Assembly: GCF_938028825.1 (NCBI RefSeq) | Contig: NZ_CALIZP010000018.1 | Location: 9,884-73,883, forward strand | From: an uncultured Cardiobacterium sp. | Lineage (GTDB): Bacteria > Pseudomonadota > Gammaproteobacteria > Cardiobacteriales > Cardiobacteriaceae | Reading direction: 5' to 3' | DNA length: 64,000 nucleotides | Shown here: one piece after another, positions 40,787-49,693 of the stretch | Position numbering within the stretch: the stretch's first letter is position 1 | How the letters are laid out: every line of letters begins with the position of its first letter | Program-made: the position numbers and the translations under genes | The notes under the pieces: generated by a model | What the model saw: the letters and a program-made list of their open reading frames with translations, nothing else | What the model was told of the DNA's origin: nothing | The model's database searches: none

Positions 40787-43435
40787 ATGACGGCTGCACT
40801 CAACATCACCCGGCTGGCGGACTACCGCCCGTCGGCATTCACAGTCAAGCACCACGAACTCAAATTCGAGCTGCAAAACAACGGCGAAGTCCTGGTCAGC
40901 CACATCCAGAAAATCGTGCGCTGCCAGCCCAGCCACGACGAAAACGGCTGGGAACTGCCGCAAGACAAGCATGTTGTCCTGCATGCCGAGCATCTCGCGC
41001 TGGAAAGCATCGAAATTGACGGCAAACCGCTTGCTGCCGAGCAATACGAGTACGACGGCCTGCTGCTGCGCCTGAAAAACGTCGGCAGCAACTTCAACCT
41101 GCGTACCGTCGTGCGCCTGAAACCGGACGAAAACAAAGAACTCTCCGGCCTCTACCGCTCGAACGGCATCTACTGCACCCAATGCGAAGCCGAAGGCTTC
41201 CGCCGCATCACCCCGACGCTTGACCGCCCCGATGTGCTCGCCACCTACCGCGTGCGTATCGAAGCCGACAAGAAAACCAACCCTGTCCTGCTCTCCAACG
41301 GCAACCGCGAAGCGCAAGGCGAACTGCCCGGCGGGCGGCACTACGCGCAGTGGTACGACCCGCACCCCAAGCCGAGCTACCTCTTCGCCCTCGTCGCCGG
41401 CAATCTTGCCAACGTCAACCGCCGCATCACCACGCCGAAAGGGCGGAAAATCAGCCTCGGCATCTACACCGAACCCGCCTTCATCAACCAGACCGCCTTT
41501 GCCATGCAGTCCCTGATTGATGCCATCCACTGGGACGAAGAACGCTTCGGCCTCAGCTACGACCTCAAGCAGTTCAACATCGTCGCCATCAGCGACTTCA
41601 ACATGGGGGCGATGGAGAACAAATCGCTCAACATCTTCAACACCCGCTTCGTCCTCGCCGACACCGACACTGCCACCGACGAAGACTTCCACGGCATCCG
41701 CGCCGTCATCGGCCACGAATACTTCCACAACTGGACGGGCAACCGCATCACCTGCCGCGACTGGTTCCAGCTCTCGCTGAAAGAAGGGCTGACCGTTTTC
41801 CGCGACCAGGAATTTTCCGCCGACATGGGCGAGCGCTCGCTCGAACGCATCGGCGACGTCATCCGCCTGCGCGCCCTGCAATTCCCCGAAGACGCCGGGC
41901 CGATGTCGCACCCCGTGCAGCCGCAGGAATATGCCGCCATCGACAACTTCTACACCGCCACCGTGTACGAAAAAGGCGCGGAAATCATCCGCATGTACCA
42001 CACCATCCTCGGTGAAAAAGCCTTTCAGGACGGCATGAAACGCTACATCGAGCGCCATGACGGCCAGGCCGTGTGCATCGAAGACTTCGCCCGTGCGATG
42101 AGCGACGGCGGCGATTACGACTTTACCGGCCAGTTCTTCCAGTGGTACACCACCAAAGGCACGCCGAAAATCACCTTCACCTCCTCCTGGAACCAGCGCG
42201 AGCGCAGCATCACCATCGCCGCCATGCAGGACACCGGCGCCGTCAACCCGCCGCGCCCGCTCGTCATCCCCATCCGCCTTGCCCTCATCAGCAAAAACGG
42301 CCGCGCCTACCGCTTCCCCGACGGCAGCCACGAACAAACCCTCATCCTGCACAAAACCAGCGCCACCTGGACCTTCGAGCGCGCCGAGGCCGACCTCATC
42401 CCGGTGCTGATGGAAAACTTCTCGGCACCGGTGTACTACCAGCACCGCTACGACAACGACGAACTCGCCGCCATCGCCGCCCACGCGCCGGACGGTTTCG
42501 CCCGCTTCGAAGCCATGCAGACCCTCTACCGCCGCCTCTTCGAACAGGCGCTGTACAAACCGCGCGAACTGCGCGAAAACAGCAATGCGGTGAGCGACAT
42601 CATGCAGACTGTCCTCAAGCACGACAAACGCAGCGAAGGCGAAAAAGCTCTGCTACTCGACATCCCAACGCTTGCCACCCTGCTCAACAACCTGCCCGAC
42701 CCCATCGACATGAGCGCCGCCATCGCCGCCTACGAGCGCATCACCCGCATCCTCGCGCTGAAAATGCGGCGCGACTGGCTGGACTGGCTTGAATCCGCGC
42801 CACAAGCCGCCTCGCCCAAATACAGCGTCAAGGACGCAGGCATCCGCCGCCTGCGCGGGCTGGCGGCGAAAACCCTCGCCCTTTTTGAAGACGAACCCTA
42901 CCGCCAGCAACTGCTCGATACCCACAACAACGCCGCCAACATGACCGTGCGCATCAACGCCCTGCACGCACTCAACACCCGGCACGACCACTACCGCGAA
43001 GCCGCGCTGGCCGCCTTCTACGACCACTACCGTGCCCAGCCGCTCGTCGTGGACAAATGGTTCGCCATCCAGGCCAAAGACGAAAGCGAAGGCGCGCTTG
43101 AACGCATCAGCGCCCTGGCCGGACACCCCGACTTCCGGGTGGACAATCCCAACCGCTTCCGCGCCCTCGTCGGCACCCTCATGCAGGCCAACCCCGTCAT
43201 CTTTCATGCCGCCGACGGCAGCGGTTACCGCTTTGCCGCCGGGCAAATCCGCCGCGTCCTCATCAGCAACCCGCAACTGGCGGCGCGGATGCTGAACGGC
43301 TACGCCATCGTCAGCCGCCTGGACAACGTGCGCAAAACCCACGTCAAAACCGAACTCGAAAGCCTCGCCGCCGTGGACGGCATCAGCGTGGACGTGCGCG
43401 AAATCCTCGAACGCCTGCAACGTGGATTGACATGA
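40787..43435 (+). CDS. pepN: aminopeptidase N
   Basis: 882 aa, M1 zinc peptidase. Features: exopeptidase motif GAMENKSLNIFN, the zinc site HEYFHNWTGNRITCRDWFQLSLKEGLT (HExxH at 310-314, third ligand Glu in the KEGLT stretch), and FRDQEFSADM. The helical C-terminal domain follows, including VRINALHALNTRHDHYREAALAAFYDHYRAQPLVVDKWFAIQA. Cleaves N-terminal residues from peptides in the cytoplasm. Its TGA overlaps the relA ATG (ATGA), so the two are translationally coupled. Confidence 0.97.
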   Translation: MTAALNITRLADYRPSAFTVKHHELKFELQNNGEVLVSHIQKIVRCQPSHDENGWELPQDKHVVLHAEHLALESIEIDGKPLAAEQYEYDGLLLRLKNVGSNFNLRTVVRLKPDENKELSGLYRSNGIYCTQCEAEGFRRITPTLDRPDVLATYRVRIEADKKTNPVLLSNGNREAQGELPGGRHYAQWYDPHPKPSYLFALVAGNLANVNRRITTPKGRKISLGIYTEPAFINQTAFAMQSLIDAIHWDEERFGLSYDLKQFNIVAISDFNMGAMENKSLNIFNTRFVLADTDTATDEDFHGIRAVIGHEYFHNWTGNRITCRDWFQLSLKEGLTVFRDQEFSADMGERSLERIGDVIRLRALQFPEDAGPMSHPVQPQEYAAIDNFYTATVYEKGAEIIRMYHTILGEKAFQDGMKRYIERHDGQAVCIEDFARAMSDGGDYDFTGQFFQWYTTKGTPKITFTSSWNQRERSITIAAMQDTGAVNPPRPLVIPIRLALISKNGRAYRFPDGSHEQTLILHKTSATWTFERAEADLIPVLMENFSAPVYYQHRYDNDELAAIAAHAPDGFARFEAMQTLYRRLFEQALYKPRELRENSNAVSDIMQTVLKHDKRSEGEKALLLDIPTLATLLNNLPDPIDMSAAIAAYERITRILALKMRRDWLDWLESAPQAASPKYSVKDAGIRRLRGLAAKTLALFEDEPYRQQLLDTHNNAANMTVRINALHALNTRHDHYREAALAAFYDHYRAQPLVVDKWFAIQAKDESEGALERISALAGHPDFRVDNPNRFRALVGTLMQANPVIFHAADGSGYRFAAGQIRRVLISNPQLAARMLNGYAIVSRLDNVRKTHVKTELESLAAVDGISVDVREILERLQRGLT

Positions 43436-45585
43436 ATACCACCCAGCAACCCGCATGGTTGCGGGAGGCGCAAGAACACTACACCGACAGCGGCGCGCGC
43501 GAACAACTCAGCGCCGCCTACGCCATCGCGGCGGCCACGCCCACCCCACCTGACGAACGCAGCCGTACCCTCGTCAAACTCCTGCTCAACCTGCGCAGCG
43601 ACGTCACCATGCTTGCCGCCGGTCTCCTCGTCGAACCGTGGCGCAAAAAACAACTCGACCTGGAAGCCCTTGCTGCCAGCCCTTGCCACAGCGTCATCGG
43701 CCTCCTGCAAGCCCTTGACGACCTCGCCCTTATCGACCAACTGCACGAGCAAGAACAAAGCGACCTCGAACGCCTGCGCAAAATGCTGCTCGCCATGGCG
43801 AGCGACATGCGCGCCGTCATCCTCAAACTGGCGCTGCAAGTCGTCCTCATGCGCAACCTCGGCGCATACAGCGCGCAAGAACAACAACGCTTCGCCCTGC
43901 AAACCCGCGACCTGCTCGCCCCGCTGGCGAACCGCCTCGGCATCGCCCAACTCAAAAGCGAACTTGAAGACCGTGCCCTGCGCGTCCTTGAACCCGACAT
44001 CTACCAGGAAATCGCCGGCGAACTCGAAGGCAAACGTGTGGACCGCGAACGCTACATCAACCGCATCATCGACCTGCTGCGCTACAAACTGGCCGACGCT
44101 GGCGTCCACGTCAAACGCCTCTACGGCCGCGTCAAACACATCAACAGCATCTACCTGAAAATGAAGCGCAAGGGCCTGCGCTTCGAACAACTCAACGACA
44201 TCCGCGCCGTGCGCGTCGAAGTCGAGACCGAAGCGGACTGCTACCGCGTCCTCTCCGTCGTCAACGACCTCTGGCAACCGATTGCCGCCGAATTCGACGA
44301 CTACATCGCCCACCCCAAAGCCAACGGCTACCAGTCCCTGCACACCTCGCTCATCGGCCCCGACAACCGCGTCATCGAAGTGCAAATCCGCACCAGCAAA
44401 ATGCACGAACACGCCGAACTCGGCGTCGCCGCGCACTGGCTCTACAAAGAAAAAGGCATCCGCCACAGCAAACAGTTCGAACAGCAAATCGAATGGCTGC
44501 GCCGCATGATCGAAGGCGGCGACCACAGCCGGGGCGACATCGTCTTCGACCAGTTCAAAAACGAAGCCTTCCGCGACCGCGTGTACGTCGTCTCGCCGCA
44601 GGGTCGTGTCGTGGATCTGCCCGAAGGCGCGACCCCGCTCGATTTCGCCTACCACATCCACACCCAGCTCGGCCACCGCTGCCGGGGCGCGAAAATCAAC
44701 GGCCAAATCGTGCCGCTCACCACCGCCCTCAAAAACGGCGACAGCGTCGAAATCCTCACCCAAAAAGAAGCCAACCCCAGCCGCGACTGGCTGAACGACC
44801 ACCTCGGCTACCTGCAAAGCGGCCGCGCCAAAGCCAAAGTGCGCAGCTACTTCAAAAAACTCGAAAAAGAAAAAAGCGTCCAGGCCGGGCAGGAAATGCT
44901 CGAACGCGAAAGCCGCCGCCTCGGCATCACCCTCGACAACAAAATGCTCGAAGACATCGCGCGGCAAAGTAACGTCCACAGCATCACCGACCTCTACGCC
45001 GGCATCGGCTTCGGCGACATCGGCGTCCTTAACATCCTCCACGAACTCAGCGCCCGCCAGCAGAAAAGCGCCGAACAGCTGACCCTGGACGAACGCCTCG
45101 CGCGTATCCCGGTCAAGGCGCCGCGCAAACAGAGCCGGCAAAACATTGACATCAACGGCGTGGATAACCTCCTCGTCAACTACGCCACCTGCTGCCAGCC
45201 CGCGCCGCCCGTCGCCATCAAGGGCTTCATCAGCCAGGGGCGCGGCGTCAACATCCACCGCGCCGACTGCCCCAACCTGCAACACCTCGCCACGGCGCAC
45301 CCCGAACGCATCCTCGACGTGCACTGGAACGAAACCGCCGGCGGCCTCTTCACCGTGGCGATCGCCATCGAAGCCTTCGACCGCCCGCATCTCCTGCGCG
45401 ACATCAGCCAGATACTGGCCAACGAAAAAATCACCATCCTCGACGTCAAAATGCGGCAGGACAACCGCAACCGTATCTATGGCACCTTCACCCTCGAAAT
45501 TACCGACATGGAACAGCTCTCGCGCGTCATTGACCGCATCGCGCAAGTCAAAGACGTGTCGGCTGTCCGCCGTGAGCAGAAATAA
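43432..45585 (+). CDS. relA: (p)ppGpp synthetase RelA
   Basis: 717 aa. N-terminal pseudo-hydrolase: the HD dyad expected in SpoT is absent (RSDVTMLAAGLLVEPWRKK), as in RelA. Synthetase: YGRVKHINSIYLKMKRKGLRFEQLNDIRAVRV, FDDYIAHPKANGYQSLHT, EVQIRTSKMHEHAELGVAAHW. TGS domain at about 383-445 (VYVVSPQGRVVDLPEGATPLDFAYHIHTQLG), a zinc-finger region with CC (YATCCQPAPP), and a C-terminal ACT domain (VAIAIEAFDRPHLLRDISQILANEKI). Makes the stringent-response alarmone on stalled ribosomes. Confidence 0.93.
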   Translation: MNTTQQPAWLREAQEHYTDSGAREQLSAAYAIAAATPTPPDERSRTLVKLLLNLRSDVTMLAAGLLVEPWRKKQLDLEALAASPCHSVIGLLQALDDLALIDQLHEQEQSDLERLRKMLLAMASDMRAVILKLALQVVLMRNLGAYSAQEQQRFALQTRDLLAPLANRLGIAQLKSELEDRALRVLEPDIYQEIAGELEGKRVDRERYINRIIDLLRYKLADAGVHVKRLYGRVKHINSIYLKMKRKGLRFEQLNDIRAVRVEVETEADCYRVLSVVNDLWQPIAAEFDDYIAHPKANGYQSLHTSLIGPDNRVIEVQIRTSKMHEHAELGVAAHWLYKEKGIRHSKQFEQQIEWLRRMIEGGDHSRGDIVFDQFKNEAFRDRVYVVSPQGRVVDLPEGATPLDFAYHIHTQLGHRCRGAKINGQIVPLTTALKNGDSVEILTQKEANPSRDWLNDHLGYLQSGRAKAKVRSYFKKLEKEKSVQAGQEMLERESRRLGITLDNKMLEDIARQSNVHSITDLYAGIGFGDIGVLNILHELSARQQKSAEQLTLDERLARIPVKAPRKQSRQNIDINGVDNLLVNYATCCQPAPPVAIKGFISQGRGVNIHRADCPNLQHLATAHPERILDVHWNETAGGLFTVAIAIEAFDRPHLLRDISQILANEKITILDVKMRQDNRNRIYGTFTLEITDMEQLSRVIDRIAQVKDVSAVRREQK

Positions 45586-45716
45586 CGGCTGGCAGGAAAC
45601 CTTGCCGAACGACATAATCACCCTCTTGCGGATGAAACCCGCTCATCACCGGATGATGCGGAAGGCAAGCCATCCCCTAAAAATATCCCCTTCCCCCCCT
45701 TTACCGGAGAAACCGC

Positions 45717-46622
45717 ATGACCGCCAATATCCGCTGCCACCTGCAACTCATCGCCATGGCATTGCTGTGGGGCGCGACCTGGTCGTGGGGCAGGGCGGTC
45801 GTGCAAACCCTGCCGCCGCTCACCGCTGCCGCGTTGCGCCTCCTGCTTGCCACCGTGCCGCTCACCCTCTGGCTGCTCTATCGCGAAGGCCGCGCACCCC
45901 TCATGCAGCTCAATGCACGGCAATGGCTGGGATTGACCGCTGCGGCAGCCTGTGGTGTCTGCGGTTATGCCGTTTTCTTCATGCTGGCGCTGCAATACGT
46001 CCCGGCGGGCAAGGCGGCGACCGTCGTCGCCCTCAACCCCGTGCCGCCGCTGTTGCTTGCCGCGTGGCTGTTCAAAGAAAAGCTGAACGGCGGCATTCTC
46101 TGCGGCATGGTGCTGGCCGTCCTCGGTGCGTTGACCGCCATCGCACGCGGCAACCCGCTTGCCGTTTTCGCGGGCGGCGTGGGCGTGGGCGAATACCTGC
46201 TGCTCGCCACCGTCCTCTGCTGGACAGGCTACGCCCTCATCGGCCGCGTCCTGCTGCGCGGCATCAGCCCGCTGACCACCACCACGATAACCGTCCTCAT
46301 CGGCGCGGTGATGCTGCTCGCGCTCGCACTTGCCTTTGACGGCAGCGCCTTCCGGCAGCAAGCCCTGAATGCCCCGGCGCGGACGTGGGGTATTCTTGCC
46401 GCGCTGGCGCTGGGCGGCACCATGCTTTGCTACCTGTGGTACTTCGACGGTATCCGTCACCTCGGCGTCGGTACCGCTACGTCGTATATGGCGCTCGTCC
46501 CCGTATTCGGCATTGCCATCGCCACCCTGTGGCTGCATGAACCGCTGCATGCTTCACTGCTTGTCGGCGGCACGATGGTCGTCGCCGGCATGTGGCTGAT
46601 GAATTACGCCGGGCGGCGATAG
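45717..46622 (+). CDS. EamA/DMT-family permease
   Basis: 301 aa, ten membrane segments in two EamA repeats. The first begins MALLWGATWSWGRAVVQTLPPLTAAALRLLLATVPL; the second has LLLATVLCWTGYALIGRVLLRGISPLTTTTITVLIGAVML and YMALVPVFGIAIATLWLHEPLHASLLVGGTMVVAGMWL. Inner-membrane metabolite exporter family; substrate unknown. It is not closely similar to the permease at 1777-2658. GGAG precedes the ATG. Confidence 0.9.
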   Translation: MTANIRCHLQLIAMALLWGATWSWGRAVVQTLPPLTAAALRLLLATVPLTLWLLYREGRAPLMQLNARQWLGLTAAAACGVCGYAVFFMLALQYVPAGKAATVVALNPVPPLLLAAWLFKEKLNGGILCGMVLAVLGALTAIARGNPLAVFAGGVGVGEYLLLATVLCWTGYALIGRVLLRGISPLTTTTITVLIGAVMLLALALAFDGSAFRQQALNAPARTWGILAALALGGTMLCYLWYFDGIRHLGVGTATSYMALVPVFGIAIATLWLHEPLHASLLVGGTMVVAGMWLMNYAGRR

Positions 46623-46725
46623 CCACGCATTGGTTATAAGCCGAGAACAAACCGCTATTTCCCGTTTGCCTCCGCCCGTGCCACGATAGCGGCCTGGCGC
46701 AATCACAATAAACACGAGGCAATCC

Positions 46726-47454
46726 ATGTTACAGCGACCAACATTCTGGACGCTTCCCCCACCCGATCCCGCTGCCGCCGCGCGCCTGCCGGAGAAGAGT
46801 GCGACGCTCGCCGCGCGTCTGCGCGACATTGCCGCAAACTACCCGCAGGCGGTGCTGGCGAGCAGCCTCGCCGCCGAGGACATGATCATCACCGCGCATA
46901 TCGCCGCCGCCCGGCTGCCGCTGCGCATCATCACCCTCGACACCGGCAAGCTGCACGCCGAAACCGTCGCCCTGATTCAGGAGGCCGAAGACCGCTACGG
47001 CCTCCGCATCGAGCGCTTCTATCCCGACCCGGACGCCGCCGCCGCGATGGTCGCCGAACACGGCGAAGGGCTGATGTACAAAAGCGTCGCCCTGCGCAAA
47101 TTCTGCTGCCACATCCGCAAAATCGAGCCGCTCAACCGCGCCCTGGCAGATGCTCCCGCCTGGCTCACCGGGCAGCGGCGCAGCCAGTCCGTCACCCGTC
47201 ACGAACTGCCCTACGAAGAACACGACAGCGCGCGCAACATCGCCAAATTCAATCCCATCTGCGACTGGGAAGACGATGATGTGTGGACCTACGTCCAGAC
47301 GCACGACATCCCGCTCAACCCGCTGTATCACAAAGGCTATCCCAGCATCGGCTGCGAGCCCTGCACCGTGCCGGTGAAAGCGGGCGACGACATCCGCTCC
47401 GGCCGCTGGGCGTGGGAAAGTCGCGACAGCAAAGAATGCGGCCTCCACAAATGA
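46726..47454 (+). CDS. cysH: assimilatory adenylyl-sulfate (APS) reductase, Fe-S type
   Basis: 242 aa. Reduces activated sulfate to sulfite. PP-loop-derived SSLAAEDMIITAHI, the LDTGKLHAET segment, TGQRRSQSVTR, and the C-terminal nucleophile motif ECGLH (Cys238). The pairs Cys127-Cys128 and Cys210/Cys213 are the [4Fe-4S] ligands (CCxxRKxxPL and CxxC). Their presence marks the enzyme as APS reductase rather than the cluster-free PAPS reductase of E. coli, so APS kinase (cysC) may be dispensable. GAGG precedes the ATG. cysD follows 118 bases later. Confidence 0.92.
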   Translation: MLQRPTFWTLPPPDPAAAARLPEKSATLAARLRDIAANYPQAVLASSLAAEDMIITAHIAAARLPLRIITLDTGKLHAETVALIQEAEDRYGLRIERFYPDPDAAAAMVAEHGEGLMYKSVALRKFCCHIRKIEPLNRALADAPAWLTGQRRSQSVTRHELPYEEHDSARNIAKFNPICDWEDDDVWTYVQTHDIPLNPLYHKGYPSIGCEPCTVPVKAGDDIRSGRWAWESRDSKECGLHK

Positions 47455-47572
47455 CGCCGACCTCGGGAAACCATCCGGCGGTGTCGGCGTGCCTTGCCGT
47501 ACAAAAGCGTATCGCCTGCGCCACGCCGCCTTGCCGACCTGATTTCCGGGTCCGGCTTAACCAAGGAATCTT

Positions 47573-48487
47573 ATGACCATCCAGAACCAACACCTCGACC
47601 GGCTCGAAGCCGAATCCATCTACATCATCCGCGAAGTCATCAGCGAAGCGAAAAACCCGGCGCTGCTCTTCTCCGGCGGCAAAGACTCCGTCGTCCTGCT
47701 CGCGCTTGCCGTCAAAGCCTTCCGGATACCCGGCCGCACCCTGCAGCTGCCCTTCACCCTGCTGCACGTCGATACCGGCCACAACTACCCCGAAGTCATC
47801 GCCTTCCGTGACGAAACCGTCGCCCGCACCGGCGCGCGCCTCGTCGTCGGCCACGTCGAAGACTCCATCAAAAAAGGCACGGTGGTGCTGCGCCGCGAGA
47901 CCGATTCCCGCAACGCCGCGCAGGCCGTCACCCTGGTCGAGACCATCGAAGCGCATGGCTTCGACGCGCTGATGGGCGGGGCACGGCGCGACGAAGAAAA
48001 AGCGCGCGCCAAAGAGCGCATCTTCTCCTTCCGCGACGAATTCGGCCAATGGGATCCGAAGAACCAGCGCCCGGAACTGTGGGCGCTGTACAACACCCGC
48101 CTCTTCCCCGGTGAAAACATGCGCGTCTTCCCCATCTCCAACTGGACCGAGCTGGACGTGTGGCAATACATCGCGCGCGAAAACCTCGCCCTGCCGCCGA
48201 TTTACTACGCACACGAACGCGAAGTCGTCGCGCGCGGCGGCCTGCTCGTGCCGGTCACGCCGCTGACCCCGCTGCGCGCGGGCGAAGTGGCAGAAAAACG
48301 CAGCGTGCGCTTCCGCACCGTCGGCGACATCTCCTGCACCTGCCCCGTCGCCAGCACGGCGGCGACAGCAGCGGAAATCATCGCCGAAACGGCGGCCGCG
48401 ACCATCTCCGAACGCAGTGCCACCCGCATGGATGACCAGGTCTCGGAAACGGCGATGGAAGAGCGGAAAAAAGCAGGCTATTTCTGA
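47573..48487 (+). CDS. cysD: sulfate adenylyltransferase small subunit
   Basis: 304 aa. ATP pyrophosphatase-type subunit: LFSGGKDSVVLLALAVKAF (PP-loop), LLHVDTGHNYPEVIAFRDE, MGGARRDEEKARAKERIFSFRDEFGQWDPKNQRPELW, RVFPISNWTELDVWQYI, and RFRTVGDISCTCPVAST. Makes APS from ATP and sulfate with the GTPase subunit CysN. No cysN follows: an inverted repeat comes next and then a gene on the other strand, so CysN must be encoded elsewhere or replaced. Confidence 0.95.
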   Translation: MTIQNQHLDRLEAESIYIIREVISEAKNPALLFSGGKDSVVLLALAVKAFRIPGRTLQLPFTLLHVDTGHNYPEVIAFRDETVARTGARLVVGHVEDSIKKGTVVLRRETDSRNAAQAVTLVETIEAHGFDALMGGARRDEEKARAKERIFSFRDEFGQWDPKNQRPELWALYNTRLFPGENMRVFPISNWTELDVWQYIARENLALPPIYYAHEREVVARGGLLVPVTPLTPLRAGEVAEKRSVRFRTVGDISCTCPVASTAATAAEIIAETAAATISERSATRMDDQVSETAMEERKKAGYF

Positions 48488-48494
48488 GTGGGGT

Positions 48495-48557
48495 TGGGCA
48501 ACTTAAAGGGTTGCCCAATACCACCGGATGATTAAGGCGGACTCAAAGCCCGCCTTG
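48495..48557. terminator. paired inverted repeats between cysD and the SerB-like gene
   Basis: GGGCAAC / GTTGCCC lies right after cysD (48496-48516). AAGGCGG / CCCGCCTT (48535-48557) reads as a terminator-like stem for the leftward phosphatase gene. Neither has a long T run. Confidence 0.55.
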
Positions 48558-48560
48558 TTG

Positions 48561-49241
48561 CTACCCGTTTGCCGCCACATCACCCAGAATAAGCGGCAGG
48601 AGTTCGCGCAAGTCGCGGGCTGTGCTGTATTGATCGGCAGCGGCGCGCACGGCGGCGCGTTCGACCACGCCGCCGTAGCCGATAATGCGCTCGGCAGCGT
48701 CCGGGGCGCGGGCGGCGACGTCGCTCATGCCGTCGCCAACCATCACCACGTGTTTGAGGCCGTGCCGCTTTTTCCAGGCGGCGACGACGGCCGCCTTGCC
48801 GCCGGCGGTGGTGAGCGGGTTCTCAATGTAGTGCAGGTAGTTGCCGGCGGCGTCGAATTGCAGGCTGACGGCGAAGGTGTCTGCCGCTGCCACGCCGACG
48901 GCGGCGGCAAGCGGCAAGACGGCGTCGAGCAGGCCGCCGCTGACGATGGCGGTTTTGATGCCGCGTGCCTGCAAGGCGGCGATGGTTTCGCGGGCACCGG
49001 GGACGATGACCTCCCGATAGCGGCGGGCGATGGCGGCGAGTGCGGCACGCGGCGGGCGGATGAGGGCGAGGCGTTCGCCGTAGATGGCTTCGAGCGGGAT
49101 GTCGCCGTTCATGGCGCGGTGGGTGAGGGCGCTGACTTTTTCGGCGACGCCCGCCTGGGCGGCGAGTTCGTCGATGCCTTCGAGGGCGGAGAGGGTGGCG
49201 TCGCAGTCGAAGACGACGCCGTCGGGGGCGGGGTGGTGCAT
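48561..49241 (-). CDS. SerB-like HAD phosphatase
   Basis: 226 aa. HAD-IB fold: motif I VFDCDATLS (DxDxT), then substrate cap residues GIDELA and VSALTHRAMNGDIPLEAIYGERLALI. Motif II is TAIVSGG; motif III/IV is HVVMVGDGMSDVAA with GDGxxD. This is phosphoserine phosphatase-like, which would complete the serine pathway with serC at 6402. A close relative such as a phosphoethanolamine or MtnX-type phosphatase cannot be excluded. Leftward single gene, convergent with cysD. Confidence 0.8.
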   Translation of the reverse strand: MHHPAPDGVVFDCDATLSALEGIDELAAQAGVAEKVSALTHRAMNGDIPLEAIYGERLALIRPPRAALAAIARRYREVIVPGARETIAALQARGIKTAIVSGGLLDAVLPLAAAVGVAAADTFAVSLQFDAAGNYLHYIENPLTTAGGKAAVVAAWKKRHGLKHVVMVGDGMSDVAARAPDAAERIIGYGGVVERAAVRAAADQYSTARDLRELLPLILGDVAANG

Positions 49242-49367
49242 GGCTTGTCCTGTTTTGGGTATCCGGGCGGGTATTGTACGACTTGCCGCCCGGTGTCATT
49301 CCCCTTCAAGCTCATCCCGGCTTGCGTCATGACAACCACTGCAACCACGCTGCCTGGCGGGAAATCC

Positions 49368-49387
49368 TTCCCCCGCTTGCGGGGGAA
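49368..49387. repeat. perfect 20-base palindrome, C/G repeat family
   Basis: TTCCCCCGCTTGCGGGGGAA. This is the cleanest copy of a small dispersed family also seen near 6355, 49478, 52711 and 52823. It lies in the 450-base gene-free stretch 49242-49693, which holds only this repeat, the related copy at 49478-49497 and the inverted repeat at 49607-49658. Confidence 0.8.
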
Positions 49388-49477
49388 AGTGTCGCGCAGC
49401 GACGGAAGGGGGAAGCCGCTATTCACCTATTGCCGGATATGATTCGCCCTGCGCACGAACACCCCCCACCCTTGCCC

Positions 49478-49497
49478 TCCCCCGCAAGCAGGAGAGA
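49478..49497. repeat. C/G palindrome family, imperfect copy
   Basis: CTCCCCCGCAAGCAGGAGAG-type inverted repeat with mismatches, about 100 bases from the perfect copy. Confidence 0.6.
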
Positions 49498-49606
49498 GCT
49501 TTCTCTTTGATGATTAAGGATTTTCCTGCTTGCCTAAGGTAGGCAGATACCTGTGGTCGCCTGGCAGGGCCGGTAATGACGCCGGTTGGCGATGTTCCGC
49601 TTCGTA

Positions 49607-49658
49607 GGGCGGGTTTCAGCCCGTCATCAATATTGCTGCGGCGGCTGAAACCCGTCCT
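49607..49658. repeat. dispersed GGCGGGTTTCAGCC inverted repeat
   Basis: 16-base arms (49607-49622 and 49643-49658) match at 15 of 16 positions. Same family as 14709-14758. It lies just downstream of the outer-membrane factor gene and could act as that operon's RNA 3' end. Confidence 0.78.
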
Positions 49659-49693
49659 GCACAAGCATCGGCATGTACGCCGCCCGGCGGCGG

